From the NCBI GenBank assembly GCA_019414325.1, contig DXMG01000070.1, positions 1 through 5,904 on the forward strand: a stretch of 5,904 nt of DNA. The letters run 5' to 3'. The position numbers and the translations under genes are program-made. The stretch comes from Collinsella sp. (lineage in GTDB: Bacteria; Actinomycetota; Coriobacteriia; Coriobacteriales; Coriobacteriaceae). The notes below the pieces were generated by a model, which ran no database searches, had not been told where the DNA came from, and saw only the letters and a list, made by a program, of their open reading frames with translations. Each line of letters opens with the position of its first letter. The stretch's first letter is position 1. Below, piece after piece: positions 5,498 through 5,904 of this stretch.

Positions 5498-5904
5498 TAC
5501 ATGCCCTCATCGTCAGACATACTGCCCGAATCCGCGTTGTGGCCGCCGTCAGCTGTTGCGTCAGCTCCGGTGTCCATGACGAGGGTGTCGCCATCGCGCA
5601 GTTTGGTAACCGGCACGTTGGGATTGATCTCGTTGCCCTGGTCGTCGCGCTTGACCTGTGTCTTGCCGACTACGGCTTCGTTGTCGTTTTGCGTCACGAC
5701 GGTCACCTTCACGCGACGGGTTTGCTTGCCCTCGTCATCGGTTGCCACGTTGACGTAATAGTGTTCGCCGTCTTCGGTCATGAGCGCCATCGTCGGCACC
5801 ATCACCACGTCGTCGAGCTGCTCGGTCACCACCGATACCTCGGCCGTCATGCCCGGCTTCAGGCGCGCGTCGGGCGCCTCGATGAGGATGTCGACGTTAA
5901 AGGT
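5497..5904 (-). CDS. Membrane-fusion / periplasmic adaptor subunit (HlyD/MacA-like), C-terminal part
   Basis: This is the adaptor of the export operon, normally anchored in the membrane or as a lipoprotein and contacting the permease's extracytoplasmic domain. The frame is open to the window edge, so the 135 visible residues are only the C-terminus; the anchor, coiled-coil hairpin and lipoyl domain lie outside. The visible part begins with beta-barrel strands of the type F-x-V-x-I-L-I-E-x-P-D-x-R-L-K-P-G-M-T-A, the family's hallmark, then VPTMAL and a membrane-proximal domain ending K-L-R-D-G-D-T-L-V. The last 20 or so residues are an acidic, Gly/Ser/Asp-rich tail (for example SGSMSDDEGM) that looks disordered. 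The internal Met at 5850 is not the start. Its TAA shares a base with the ATPase ATG. Family assignment is secure; MacA-like versus YknX-like cannot be settled from this end. Confidence 0.88.
   Translation of the reverse strand, partial: TFNVDILIEAPDARLKPGMTAEVSVVTEQLDDVVMVPTMALMTEDGEHYYVNVATDDEGKQTRRVKVTVVTQNDNEAVVGKTQVKRDDQGNEINPNVPVTKLRDGDTLVMDTGADATADGGHNADSGSMSDDEGM

Noticed and set aside
1..5904. CRISPR array, phage or defence system
   Set aside because: There are no regularly spaced repeats and no phage or defence protein motifs; every long gene belongs to a known cobalamin or ABC export family.

Overview
The window has two convergent gene blocks of high-GC bacterial DNA, separated by a short junction at about 3302-3512. 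The left block (plus strand, 1-3301) is the 3' part of a cobalamin (vitamin B12) biosynthesis operon: cobyric acid synthase (5' end outside the window), a corrinoid adenosyltransferase, precorrin-8X methylmutase and precorrin-6A reductase. The right block (minus strand, 5904 down to 3513) is a MacA-MacB-type export operon: the C-terminal part of a membrane-fusion (HlyD/MacA-like) adaptor, an ABC ATPase and a MacB/FtsX-type permease.

The four cob genes follow one another with overlaps of 4 and 1 bases or directly abutting codons, so they read as one translationally coupled unit. Their products act at separated steps. CbiJ reduces the macrocycle at the 6A stage and CbiC makes the last ring rearrangement. 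CobO then adenosylates cobalt, and CobQ adds four side-chain amides. The a,c-diamide synthase CbiA/CobB, which acts between CbiC and CobO, is not in the window. The three export genes are also overlapped by 1 and 4 bases and should make a tripartite or two-part efflux machine: the ATPase powers the permease, and the adaptor extends outward from the membrane. Its substrate cannot be read from sequence.

The junction is the least ordinary part. It holds a GC-rich hairpin at the cob stop codon, then a roughly 75-base stretch that reads like a broken fragment of an IS21-type transposase with a nonsense codon. Last comes a 79-base imperfect palindrome with a perfect 13-bp core that stops about 7 bases from the permease stop codon. 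It may be a dispersed palindromic element, a two-way transcription terminator, or both.

The organism is probably a high-GC anaerobe. The protein style, with short-form CobO and a Gram-positive-like MacAB set without an outer-membrane partner in view, would fit Coriobacteriia (a Collinsella/Olsenella-like actinobacterium), but this is an impression from memory. Spot counts suggest the cob block is richer in G+C than the export block (42/60 at 601-660 and 44/60 at 2161-2220, against 34/60 at 4561-4620 and 35/60 at 4921-4980), so the junction may mark the edge of a transferred segment. No RNA genes, CRISPR array or cobalamin riboswitch were seen. Both operon promoters lie outside the window.
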